Positions 16,844 through 25,595 are shown, numbered from the stretch's first letter. The stretch is DNA of 64,000 nt from Symsagittifera roscoffensis (GCF_963678635.1 NC_087062.1:86082890-86146889), one strand, 5' to 3'. Translations and numbers: made by a program. Notes: generated by a model not told the origin, from the letters alone.

Positions 16844-19729
16844 GTGATCTCGAGTTATAAGAAAAATACAGAGAAGAGGTACCACAGGCACAATCGGCTG
16901 GATTGGAGTGCGGAACAGAAAGCCAGGAGGGACTGCTTTCATGATGCAGCCTGGGTGGAGTATCTTGCGCCACCCCGCGTGCCAGAAGGTGCGGTCCACC
17001 TGATCATAGGGGACAGCCTGGTGCGGGTGTTGATCCGGATCCGGTCGCACTGGCAGACAGGAATCTTGAGTTTCGCTGGAGCGGCCACGCCACAGATGTT
17101 GGCGACGCTTGAGATGCTAGGGATGACTAAAGTGTACACGGTGACCTTGATGATCGGGACTAACGATGTATCAAGGGGAGAAGCGAGGAAAATAACGAGG
17201 CTGCACGACAAGATGAGTTGCCTTCTTGAGGAGCTGAGGATCCAGATGGACCCCATCCTGTTGACGGTATGTACCATCCCCTACAACATGATGTTTGACC
17301 AGCACGCCTTAGAGATGGACGAGAAGGTGCGGAACCTAAACAAGGTGATCCGAGATATCCACCGGAAAAGTGTGCTCCCTGTCAGACTGTTGGACGTGGC
17401 AGAGCGCATGGAGAAAGAAGGATTCCCTGAAGACACCTCCAGTGATGGAATCCATTTTGATAGACCGAGGGGAGCAGAGTGGCTAAACGACGTCTTCCAA
17501 GAACACATAAATGCGCTGGAGGCGGACCTGCTAGAGACAGCCCAATTCACATTAGGACCACCCCCGAACCCACCATTCCTTGCCTCAAGGGCCTTGTCTG
17601 GTCGCTTGGGAACGAGAGTTGACACTAGAGACAGTTCGAGGAGCAACCAGACCAGATTGCAGAGTGTCACGCCAATGGAGTCTGAGGAGGTGACGTCATC
17701 AACACCTCCAGGCTCGGCGATATCCTCAGTGGTAGTGGCAGAGAACAAGTGGGAAAAGAGATCTATGGAGACCGCTCGCTTGAGATATCCTGAGAAGGTG
17801 AAAGAACTGGACCTAGAGGGTTTGGAATGCAGGCGAGAATTGGCGGAGACCCTGGGGATTGAACGAGTGTCGCACGAGGATTTAAACAGACATCATTGCG
17901 TGGACTGGTTGAAAGCTCATGAGGTACACTTCTCGAGAACGAAATTGATGGAGACCGCAGATCTGACCGGAATTCCCACAAAAGCGATCATGGGACCCAT
18001 TAACTACAGACCTCTCAAGCTGTTGGGGAGTCCTGGACTCATGGTAGAACCCCCCAAACACCGAACAAGCATCGCCAGGATCAGATTGGCGACCCCGGCA
18101 CAGTTGAAAATGGTGGACAAGCTACTCAATCCGGAGGGAATGGAATTGCCAGATGCCGCTTACGAAGGCTCGAAGTTGGCGGAAGATCCCAGGTACGGGA
18201 AGCCCTGTGGCAGCACCCAGCTGGCCAAAACCCTGGCAGTTTATGATAGAGCAGATCCAGCCGCTGCGAGAGTAGTCATTGTGTCGGGGTCGGACTTCGG
18301 AGGAACGTCTCCTAAGTTGTTCTGGCCGGAGACTCTGATATACTCTTTGCCAGGAGCTGAATTAAACCAGATGTTAACTCTGGTGGTGGCAATAAAGTCG
18401 GAGATGCCCTGTGAGCATGAGTTGCTATTGTTTGCAGGGATGAATGATCACCTGCACGCGATGGGACTTCTTGAGCAGCTAAAGGGCAATGAGATTCCGA
18501 CATCGAGGAAGATATGGGAAGCCATTCAGGCGTTGTTTGCAGCGATGAATGAAGTGCAGGAGAATGTTGTCTCGAGATTTGGATCCAAGACGAAGGTGGT
18601 GTTCACCACATCCCCTGGATACGCGAATATACCACCCGCCCTACAATTCGTGTACGCGGTCCTGATCCTAATAGCAGAGGGGAACGAATGGCGGATTCTA
18701 ATGGCAGCCCCCAATAGGGAGTTGGAGCCATCGAACCTGAGGCTTCGCAAGTCAGAATTGGCGGCGGCATGGGCGGACATATCTCATGCACTGAGGGGCT
18801 TTTATGGACTAGCCGACATCCTGATCGTATTAGACGAGGTGCTCTTGCTAGAGATATCGAACTTTGCCAGGCAACTTAAGTTCAGCCCAGTCATTGGGGA
18901 CGATCACCCGGGGATAAGCCAATTGACGGCCAGCTTGTGGTTTTGGAGCATGGATGTGAAGATCACAAATTCCACCAGCAAGTCTAGAGGTCCTAGTAAC
19001 GAGAGAAGAAATGTGGCCGAGACAGAAAAGCAATTAGAATCGATGAAATATCGCTTGACGCAAGAGAATGGCTGGTGGCCATTTTTGACACCAAGGCTGG
19101 AGAACGCCACGAATAAGACGAGGGAGGAAGCACCACCCCTCGTGAAACAAGTCTGGAGTTTTCTGGAGAAACAACTAGAGCTGGCCGAAGTAAGAGACAT
19201 GACGGTGGCTAGATTTGTCTCGGCCGCCAATGAAGTGACGATTGGAGGGTTCTGGAGAGAGCACGCCAAGGGTGAGCTGAGGACTAGGAGGGATCATGAG
19301 ATTCTCAAGTTCTTGAGTCCTTGCTGGGAAAAGGAATTCATGGCAGGAATGTTCGGCACCACGGCGACTATCTTTGGAGCCTTCGTGCAGGAGATACTGG
19401 GCATGCCCATCAGCCTGCTCTTGGCTTTGTACCTGGTCTACCCCAGATACTTGTTCAACATGGGCCCAGCATACATGTTTAGTCGAGGAGTAGAGACACT
19501 TCGAGTTGATGGGTATCTGGCACTATTACTCTTGACCCATGGGGAATTGGTGTCGTTTCATCGATTGATGGAATATGGAGAGCCTCTGTCTATGGGGAGA
19601 GTCCATTCGAGCATTGAAACCTACTCCTACAAGTGTGCCGCAGGGTTGAAGACGTTGTTAGTGCAATACCTCATGATGCAGAATCGGCACATGACAGGTG
19701 AAGATGAGAATCCGACCTCGAAAGAATAA
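16844..19729 (+). CDS. SGNH/GDSL-type hydrolase protein with a second SGNH-like region, 961 aa
   Basis: Counting from the GTG at 16844: block I GDS with Ser58, block II Gly79, block III GTND with Asn107, and block V DGIH with Asp201 and His204. All SGNH catalytic positions are present in the expected order within about 150 residues. A second region has SGSDF (Ser483), GMND (Asn534) and D-x2-H (Asp645, His648) and looks like a diverged SGNH copy. SGNH enzymes cleave ester bonds of lipids or glycans. The C-terminal 250 residues include hydrophobic stretches (ISLLLALYLVYP) that could contact membrane. There is no in-frame ATG before block I, so the domain can be made only by readthrough of the TGA at 16817, by splicing, or from a non-ATG start. 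Esterase domains are known in some CR1 LINEs and in rotifer Terminon elements. Confidence 0.8.
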   Translation: MISSYKKNTEKRYHRHNRLDWSAEQKARRDCFHDAAWVEYLAPPRVPEGAVHLIIGDSLVRVLIRIRSHWQTGILSFAGAATPQMLATLEMLGMTKVYTVTLMIGTNDVSRGEARKITRLHDKMSCLLEELRIQMDPILLTVCTIPYNMMFDQHALEMDEKVRNLNKVIRDIHRKSVLPVRLLDVAERMEKEGFPEDTSSDGIHFDRPRGAEWLNDVFQEHINALEADLLETAQFTLGPPPNPPFLASRALSGRLGTRVDTRDSSRSNQTRLQSVTPMESEEVTSSTPPGSAISSVVVAENKWEKRSMETARLRYPEKVKELDLEGLECRRELAETLGIERVSHEDLNRHHCVDWLKAHEVHFSRTKLMETADLTGIPTKAIMGPINYRPLKLLGSPGLMVEPPKHRTSIARIRLATPAQLKMVDKLLNPEGMELPDAAYEGSKLAEDPRYGKPCGSTQLAKTLAVYDRADPAAARVVIVSGSDFGGTSPKLFWPETLIYSLPGAELNQMLTLVVAIKSEMPCEHELLLFAGMNDHLHAMGLLEQLKGNEIPTSRKIWEAIQALFAAMNEVQENVVSRFGSKTKVVFTTSPGYANIPPALQFVYAVLILIAEGNEWRILMAAPNRELEPSNLRLRKSELAAAWADISHALRGFYGLADILIVLDEVLLLEISNFARQLKFSPVIGDDHPGISQLTASLWFWSMDVKITNSTSKSRGPSNERRNVAETEKQLESMKYRLTQENGWWPFLTPRLENATNKTREEAPPLVKQVWSFLEKQLELAEVRDMTVARFVSAANEVTIGGFWREHAKGELRTRRDHEILKFLSPCWEKEFMAGMFGTTATIFGAFVQEILGMPISLLLALYLVYPRYLFNMGPAYMFSRGVETLRVDGYLALLLLTHGELVSFHRLMEYGEPLSMGRVHSSIETYSYKCAAGLKTLLVQYLMMQNRHMTGEDENPTSKE

Positions 19730-19738
19730 TGGAAGAAG

Positions 19739-21472
19739 ATGAATAAGGGGATGCCTCTGTTGACGGACCTATGCCTGGCAATGAGGTCGGACCCTATGGG
19801 GATAATCCGGGGTCTAGAGGAGGTGGTGACCTGCATTTATGGTCCAGCAGTGACGTACGCATTCCCAGATCCCCTGGTGACAACGTATCGTCACTCTGTG
19901 ACGCACTTGAGTCTTATCAGCATACCGGATGGGACGGCGCTCAATTGGTGTCAGCAGGAGGTGCTCAGAGCGCGAATGAGCAACACGGTACTCTTTGGAA
20001 AAGTGAAAGATGCCGAGCTGATAGTGTACAACTTCAGGGGGCAAATGCAATGTAGAATGGGAGGCAAGCGAGAGGGCCCCATCGAAACGTATCCCAAGTT
20101 TTGGAACTTGAACCCATTGACGGCAGACGGACGAGAGATCTTGAGGATTCCTGCTTGGAAGGAATGCTTTGCGCTGGTCAAGAGGGAGCTGGAGGCCATA
20201 ATGGAGAAAGAGATCCTCCCAGCCACCATGCCTGAGTTCCCGATAGTCAGGAGAATGACTATGGGAATGAACAGCCCCTTGGTAGTTCCCTCCATAATGG
20301 CGAGGATGACGACGGAGGAAATGCAGAAGTATTTCACTGATGGCTGGGAACCCCTGTTCATCGGCTACACGGCGGCGGTCTACTTCCATACTTGCGAGGC
20401 GAAGGTAAATTCGTGCACGACGCAAGCGAAAAAGATGAGAGGTTCGCAGCCCCCCGGATATGAGGTGCGAAAGGTCTTGAGAGCTCTTGAGCAGGAGGGA
20501 CTTGAGAACATGCTGCCCATTTGGGATGATGGCAGGATGATCATGATGGAGGGGCACGTCGCATTGGTGGACGACATGAAATTTGCAACGAGAAAGTACA
20601 GGGCACCCTATGGCTTAGAACAGGTGGAAATGAGACAGGAGGGAACAGAACTAGATGCAGCAGGTCAACTGCACGTAGCCCTGACGGAATACAAGAAATT
20701 GGACCCTACGACACCATCACCACTGTCAGTGGACACGCCTGGAGACAAGAGGAGTGGACCCGTTGAGGACCGGTTTAAAAGAATTCTCGAGAGAAGGAGA
20801 CATGAGTCAGAAGAAGAGAGTATGGATGAAACTCTCAGTGAAGCCGGTGAAGACATGGAAGTGGGGAATACGCCTGAACCAGGGCCATCAGGGGAGGAGC
20901 TCACCACTCAAGAGCTGTTGAAAGACTTGAGCGAGGAGAATTGGGCAGATACTGCCACCCCACCTCTGAATCCGTCCCCCCGGAAGAATCTGGAATTGCC
21001 ATTGGCAAATGAGACCTTCAATATGGGGATGATACTCTTGAGCTCGGAGGAAAGGGAAAAGAACACTTTCGAAGGGAACAGGGACATGTTCCTGGGGTCC
21101 CTGAAGGACGATGCTTGGCAGGAGTTCTTGGAAGAATTCAATCAAGAAGTGGGCAGCGAGACGACGCTGGACAAATTCAAGGAGGAACTGTGGGACACAG
21201 TCGTAAGATTTGGAGAACCGCTTCTGATAGGAACGGGCCTGGATGAGAAGGCGAGAAAAGAGCTGCTGAGCAAGCTGGTAGAGCTGAGGAATTCACGATC
21301 GAAGACTAGAGAAGAAAAATGTGAGGACAGCTCTACTCTGAGACAAAAAACTGTAGATAAAATAGTTGATGATATAAAAAGGGATAAGGTTGGGACTAGT
21401 AATATGATTAAAAGTACTAATATCCTTAAGGCTCGAGCAGGGGGAGGCAAGAGTTGGAAGGATTGGGGGTAG
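19739..21472 (+). CDS. Accessory protein of unknown family, 577 aa
   Basis: ATG at 19739, nine bases after the TAA of the SGNH frame and in the same phase. The codons across the stop (E, stop, W-K-K-M-N) read like continuous protein, so the two may once have been one chain. The N-terminal 330 residues look globular. Residues about 340-430 are a charged, Pro/Ser-rich linker (RILERRRHESEEESMDE), and a helical C-terminal part follows. It ends at TAG 21470 after GGGGG. I recognise no family. Confidence 0.7.
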   Translation: MNKGMPLLTDLCLAMRSDPMGIIRGLEEVVTCIYGPAVTYAFPDPLVTTYRHSVTHLSLISIPDGTALNWCQQEVLRARMSNTVLFGKVKDAELIVYNFRGQMQCRMGGKREGPIETYPKFWNLNPLTADGREILRIPAWKECFALVKRELEAIMEKEILPATMPEFPIVRRMTMGMNSPLVVPSIMARMTTEEMQKYFTDGWEPLFIGYTAAVYFHTCEAKVNSCTTQAKKMRGSQPPGYEVRKVLRALEQEGLENMLPIWDDGRMIMMEGHVALVDDMKFATRKYRAPYGLEQVEMRQEGTELDAAGQLHVALTEYKKLDPTTPSPLSVDTPGDKRSGPVEDRFKRILERRRHESEEESMDETLSEAGEDMEVGNTPEPGPSGEELTTQELLKDLSEENWADTATPPLNPSPRKNLELPLANETFNMGMILLSSEEREKNTFEGNRDMFLGSLKDDAWQEFLEEFNQEVGSETTLDKFKEELWDTVVRFGEPLLIGTGLDEKARKELLSKLVELRNSRSKTREEKCEDSSTLRQKTVDKIVDDIKRDKVGTSNMIKSTNILKARAGGGKSWKDWG

Positions 21473-21999
21473 ACAGAGAGGTCGAATCAGTGATGATAGC
21501 TACAACACCCTCAAGCAGAGATGTGAAGACTCGCAAGAGGAAGAGAGAAGTGGAGGGATTGGGTAGTCCTTCAGTGGATGCTGTTTCGGAAGGAAACTTG
21601 AGAGAGACGGCGCCCATGGTTTTGGCTCGATGCAAGACGGCGGCATACAAGAGCAGCTCGGAGCTCAGAAGACCACTTGAAGTAGAGAGGGAAATAGAGG
21701 TTTCCACCAGTTCGACATCGGAGGAAGACTTCAAGCCTCAGAAGATAAACGTAAAGAGAGGTTCAACGAACGGACAGACATGGGAAGTAGATGTCGGCAA
21801 AGAATGGATCTCGAAGGCACACCAGGCCACGGGCAAGCAAGTGACGAGTGATCCATTGGAGAGGAATAAGACGAGGAACACCTCCCGGACGTGGTGGGTG
21901 GCCCTCGAGACATTGAAGGAAATGGAGGACTGCTTGAAGAAATTGGACAGTGGAGTAGCTCGCAAGCGACGCAATTGGGCCACCCAGCAAAAGGCCTAG
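21454..21999 (+). CDS. Basic accessory protein, overlapping the previous frame in -1 phase
   Basis: The phase opens at 21430 after a TAA and overlaps the end of the 577-aa frame by about 40 bases. The first ATG is at 21493 (169 codons). The N-terminus is strongly basic (TRKRKREVEG), a possible nuclear localisation signal. The rest is Ser/Thr/Glu-rich, then a helical tail with Trp pairs (RTWWVALETLKEME). It could be translated from its own ATG or joined to the upstream protein by a -1 shift at the G-run before TAG. No known domain. Confidence 0.6.
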   Translation: MEGLGVDREVESVMIATTPSSRDVKTRKRKREVEGLGSPSVDAVSEGNLRETAPMVLARCKTAAYKSSSELRRPLEVEREIEVSTSSTSEEDFKPQKINVKRGSTNGQTWEVDVGKEWISKAHQATGKQVTSDPLERNKTRNTSRTWWVALETLKEMEDCLKKLDSGVARKRRNWATQQKA

Positions 22000-22014
22000 G
22001 TTAATAAAATAGAA

Positions 22015-23805
22015 ATGGCGAATCAGCTGAAGAGTTCCTGGCAGAACTTGTTGAAGGATCATTTTGAAGAGGCAATGAGGACATCCTCATCAGCACCACC
22101 ATTAATGGCGAATCCCTTCGTTAGAACTGCAGGACAATTAATGTTCACCTGGAGTCTGGTAAGAATAGAGTTGGAGACATTGACCTCGTATGATAGGCTG
22201 AAGTTGGGAAGCAAAAAGCTAGATGTGTATCAAGCATTGATGCAACACGTGGCCAGGGACAATTCAGGCTTGAGCCTGGCTAGGAGGAAGGATGCCACAT
22301 GTTTCTTGAGATGGATAATGTCAATGATGTCTGATAGTACCATCTTGGCATGCCACCAGAGAGCGAGCGGAAGTAAAACCGTGGAAAAAAGAGTCTCAAC
22401 GATCATCTTAAACGTGTATCAGAGTACTGGTATAGAAAAAGAAGATGGTTCCAGACTATCCCTAGAGAACCACAGAAAGCTGGACGAGGTACGGAGATTT
22501 TATAATAAGAAGTTCGAAGAAGAGCATGATGTTCACCGTAACCTGGCCTCGTCAGAGCAGTACTCGAGACCCAGCGAGAAGGGGGAATACCAATACGTGT
22601 CAGGAGTGATGGGAATAGCCTATAACCCCTTCTTAGACTCAGAAACTGGAGGCGCTCACAGGAACCACGAGGTGGCGGAGCTACTGAAGTTTTGGACAAA
22701 AAGAATAATGGAAATAGAAACGGTAGAGAAAGAGGGGCCGAGCCTGGGCCTGATTCTTGAGAAAACACCAGAGGTGGTAAGCATACCGCGTTCGAACAAG
22801 AGAGTTGAAGTGAACATGGGCGATGGAAATGGCTTGTTAATCACGAACTTGGGAGTGGTATGGAAGCTATTAAGACCCTCCTGGTGTCCACATCCCCACG
22901 CGAGTCTGATCGAGGAAACCACCGAGCGAGTGAGGTTAGCACCAACGGACGATGAAGATCTGGCAAAGTTGAGTGTGTTGCACAAGCTAATCTCACCTCA
23001 GACGCAGGAATCAGGCGAAAAGACGAGCAAGCTCGTGTCAGCAAAGAAGATGGAGCCGGGTAGCTGTCTGGATTCGACGTGTGGGAACGGAGAGCACACC
23101 TGCGATGGACGGTCATGTGTCAGGATACTGTCCTTTCAAAAAGAAGACCTGGTCACTTGGTTTGAAGACATCACGGAAAGGGAGAAAAGTGAAGTGCAAA
23201 TAGTAGCGGAGTGTTACGCGAGAACTACGGTGAACATAGAAATAGCTCTCGGATTCTTCTCGAGAATGTGTAGTCTGCAGTCACTGGAAAGACTAGAGTC
23301 TGAACACCATTTAGTGACGGCGTTGAGCGTAGAATCATGGCCTGGGGTGTTGCAGGTGACTCAAAAACACATCCGGAGCTGGAAGGTTGGTCTCGAGGCG
23401 GAAATGGGGTTTCCCATGAGCGAAGCTTATGGCCTGCCATTGAGCGCAAAATCCTTGATAGGGTCAATGATGGCCAACTTGTGCGGGAGCCACTACCCAC
23501 TGCACATAGCGATGGTGGAAGCATCCAGCCAGAGAGTACTGGTGGACAAGGCCTTCTCAGTGCCCAAGTGCGTGAGGTTGGCTCGGATATCGCATCACTC
23601 GCACAAGTTGTTGAGAAAAATCAGAGGGACAGTACCAAAAGAATTGAGAGATGACTTGAGTGAAATCTGGGGAGAAGAACTTTTGAAGTTGGAGAGTGAG
23701 AACACAAGCGATCACGAGCGACAAACCGTGATAGGAAAACCTGTGGGAGGTGCTCCAAACATGGAAGATAATGATACGATGCATGAGAAAATGATAGAGC
23801 TTTAG
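22015..23805 (+). CDS. Accessory protein with a Cys cluster, 596 aa
   Basis: True ATG at 22015, sixteen bases after the upstream TAG and in the same phase. Mostly helical, soluble-looking protein. A cysteine cluster C-x4-C-x6-C-x4-C (CLDSTCGNGEHTCDGRSC) in the middle with a nearby His could bind zinc or form disulphides. No signal peptide and no family recognised. It ends in TAG at 23803; the phase remains open into the last frame. Confidence 0.7.
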   Translation: MANQLKSSWQNLLKDHFEEAMRTSSSAPPLMANPFVRTAGQLMFTWSLVRIELETLTSYDRLKLGSKKLDVYQALMQHVARDNSGLSLARRKDATCFLRWIMSMMSDSTILACHQRASGSKTVEKRVSTIILNVYQSTGIEKEDGSRLSLENHRKLDEVRRFYNKKFEEEHDVHRNLASSEQYSRPSEKGEYQYVSGVMGIAYNPFLDSETGGAHRNHEVAELLKFWTKRIMEIETVEKEGPSLGLILEKTPEVVSIPRSNKRVEVNMGDGNGLLITNLGVVWKLLRPSWCPHPHASLIEETTERVRLAPTDDEDLAKLSVLHKLISPQTQESGEKTSKLVSAKKMEPGSCLDSTCGNGEHTCDGRSCVRILSFQKEDLVTWFEDITEREKSEVQIVAECYARTTVNIEIALGFFSRMCSLQSLERLESEHHLVTALSVESWPGVLQVTQKHIRSWKVGLEAEMGFPMSEAYGLPLSAKSLIGSMMANLCGSHYPLHIAMVEASSQRVLVDKAFSVPKCVRLARISHHSHKLLRKIRGTVPKELRDDLSEIWGEELLKLESENTSDHERQTVIGKPVGGAPNMEDNDTMHEKMIEL

Positions 23806-23811
23806 CCTCTC

Positions 23812-24651
23812 TTGGAAGCCTCGGGGGAGCGTAACCTCAGGAGCATTGAGATCACCCATGGAGAATGCCCATGCCACTGTTTGGCACAAACGGTGTGGTA
23901 TCCAGATCACAAGAACCTTTGCCTGGTGTGGGATATGGAAGAAATTCGGTCGATCGGACTACCGGATCACCGGCAGAAGGTAACGCCCTTAGTAGTGAGT
24001 ACGATGTTGGCTCTGAGATGGATAGAAGAGAATATAACGAAGTATCGGGAAGCAACGACGCCAACGGCTGAGTCAATATACGCGATAGACTACAGCAGGA
24101 GACTCGAGTTGTTTGAGACTGCGTGCAAAGTATTCACCATAACGACGGAAGTCAGACACATATGGAGCCGTTTGAGGTACTTTCCATGGTTTCGGGCGAC
24201 ACTGACGTCTTGGTTGTACATGACAACGAAAGATCACATGAGAAAGCATCAAAAGGAGTATCGACAGTTCCAGGCCAAGATTGGGCCAGAAGCTTTCAAG
24301 AGACCCCTGTTGACCCACCGAAATGCGATCACGACAGGATGGAAGAGAGTGGGTAAAATGTCTAGAGACAATACCAAAGCGAGGGAATCGATACTAGAGG
24401 AGGACCTGGCGAAGAACGTGAGCTTGAGCCTGCACAACTCCTTTTGTTTGAACCGGGAATCTAGGGTGAAGGCACTACCCAACCAGGCAAAGAGGTTGCA
24501 GGAGCAAAGAGAATGGATGCGATCCTATGAACAGCTGAAGGCTTGGCAGGAAATCGTGATTAGCTCCGATGATGAAGAAGAACTGTTGAGACAGTTTGCC
24601 GTATCAAGTACTTCAGGGTGTGGCACCTCCAAGGCGAAGAATGCGAGATGA
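23812..24651 (+). CDS. Last accessory frame, 279 codons, no early ATG
   Basis: Open from the TAG of the 596-aa frame in the same phase. The first usable ATG is about 45 codons in, after a Cys/His patch (HGECPCHC). Likely the C-terminal part of the preceding protein, either after stop readthrough or after a nonsense mutation. The sequence is basic and helical, with an acidic SSDDEEELL motif near the end. It terminates with TGA at 24649. No family recognised. Confidence 0.6.
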   Translation: MEASGERNLRSIEITHGECPCHCLAQTVWYPDHKNLCLVWDMEEIRSIGLPDHRQKVTPLVVSTMLALRWIEENITKYREATTPTAESIYAIDYSRRLELFETACKVFTITTEVRHIWSRLRYFPWFRATLTSWLYMTTKDHMRKHQKEYRQFQAKIGPEAFKRPLLTHRNAITTGWKRVGKMSRDNTKARESILEEDLAKNVSLSLHNSFCLNRESRVKALPNQAKRLQEQREWMRSYEQLKAWQEIVISSDDEEELLRQFAVSSTSGCGTSKAKNAR

Positions 24652-25080
24652 GTGGATGGTTCGAATGGATCTTGAGTCTTGAGAGGGAAGGGGGGCTTGA
24701 GTGTGGATCCGGGTGAAACCTGGATTCACAGAAAAAGAAATTTTAACGAATCAAATATTGTTATTAATATACTATATTTACTATATAAATCAAAATGCTG
24801 CATGACAATTTCCTGATTGTATGGGACAAAAGAAATTTTAAATGATTGGCTTAAAAAGCAAGAGTTCAAGGGTGCAGGTGTGTGCAGATTTTGATTGCTG
24901 TTTAGCGATAGTGTGAAAATTTTACATGGCCGTGAATTTTGGGGTGTAGATAAACTTAAGTCTGCTGCGAACTTCTGTAAATGACCACTGGCACTGTACC
25001 TTGAGCAACACTTGATTTTCTGGGACTCACTGGCAGATGACAGCACGCGATGAGGACATCGATCTCGAGTCCGGGGAGTA
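24652..25080 (+). other. 3' untranslated region and candidate polypurine primer
   Basis: It starts G-rich with several CTTGAGT words, then turns AT-rich, with no coding frame. It ends in TCCGGGGAGTA directly before the LTR start, the expected place of the plus-strand primer. The same word precedes an LTR-like start at 936. Confidence 0.6.
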
Positions 25081-25106
25081 TGTGCCAGTCGGTCATATTT
25101 GGAAGT
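25081..25106 (+). repeat. Truncated 3' LTR of the giant element
   Basis: 26 bases identical to 3001-3026, after which the sequence switches to repeat R in reverse orientation. The element has therefore lost the rest of its 3' LTR. Confidence 0.8.
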
Positions 25107-25370
25107 GATTAGCGAAGGGTTTGAAAGGTGTTGGGACGCAGGACAGTCCTGCCAACCAAAACTAAAATTATCTTACTATGCTTCCTCCTTTCGGAAATTT
25201 AGTTATTATTGGTCCTGAATTTTAAAATTGAGAAACTTGGTGGCTAGAAGGAACAATGACATAATCTCCTTTTTCAAGAGATTTTTCAAGTCCTTCATAT
25301 CACCACAAAGTGATCAGTCATCTTATTTGATTAAAAACAATCATGCAGGCTAGAATATTTACAAGTAAAA
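25107..25370 (-). repeat. Repeat R, inverted copy, right part
   Basis: Reverse complement of about 340-665, including the AGGACAGTCCT palindrome and the ATCACTTTGTGGTGA-like block. The rest of this copy lies at 28713-29170, so a Penelope-like element was inserted into it. Confidence 0.6.
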
Positions 25371-25595
25371 TTGAAGAAACTTTTGCCAAAAAAAAAGTTG
25401 AAACGTTTTCGCAACTATGCGCATCGTCAGGATTTTTACAATAAACTAATCTAAATGACGATAATACATCAACTTACAAATGATATTAACAATATTTCAC
25501 ATGCATTTTGGTTCTAAACCATCATGTTAAACAATTAGCCAATCACAGTTGACCTCTAAATTACTTTTAGGATAAAAATATTTTCAACCTCTGGT
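25371..25595 (-). repeat. Inverted terminal copy of the PLE end
   Basis: Reverse complement of about 28487-28712 with modest divergence, including the TAATTTAGAGGTCAA and GATTGGCTA words. Inverted pseudo-LTRs are a known variant in Penelope-like elements. Confidence 0.75.
25402..25430 (-). ncRNA. Hammerhead-ribozyme-like motif, left end of PLE
   Basis: On the minus strand: CTGACGA, a short helix-forming segment TGCGCATAGTTGC, then GAAAACG. This matches the hammerhead core CUGANGA - stem II - GAAA with one extra A. Hammerheads are known in PLE pseudo-LTRs. Pairing of stems I and III was not verified. Confidence 0.4.

Larger units (their letters stand above)
3001..25106 (+). mobile_element. 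Giant Ty3/gypsy-type LTR retroelement with accessory gene block
   Basis: The 26 bases starting TGTGCCAGTCGGTC occur at 3001 and again at 25081. They bracket a leader, gag-pol and a downstream gene block, all on one strand. The 3' LTR is cut after 26 bases, where repeat R begins, so the visible element is 22.1 kb; with a complete 3' LTR it would be about 22.4 kb. Typical Ty3/gypsy elements are 5-10 kb. The gag-pol frame has no stop in 2934 codons, so the insertion is fairly young. G+C is visibly higher than in the AT-rich right half of the window. Confidence 0.85.

Noticed and set aside
15767-19729. Alternative genetic code with TGA as sense codon
   Set aside because: gag-pol and the last accessory frame end in TGA at sensible places, and other in-phase stops in the block are TAA and TAG, so reassigning TGA would not explain the pattern.
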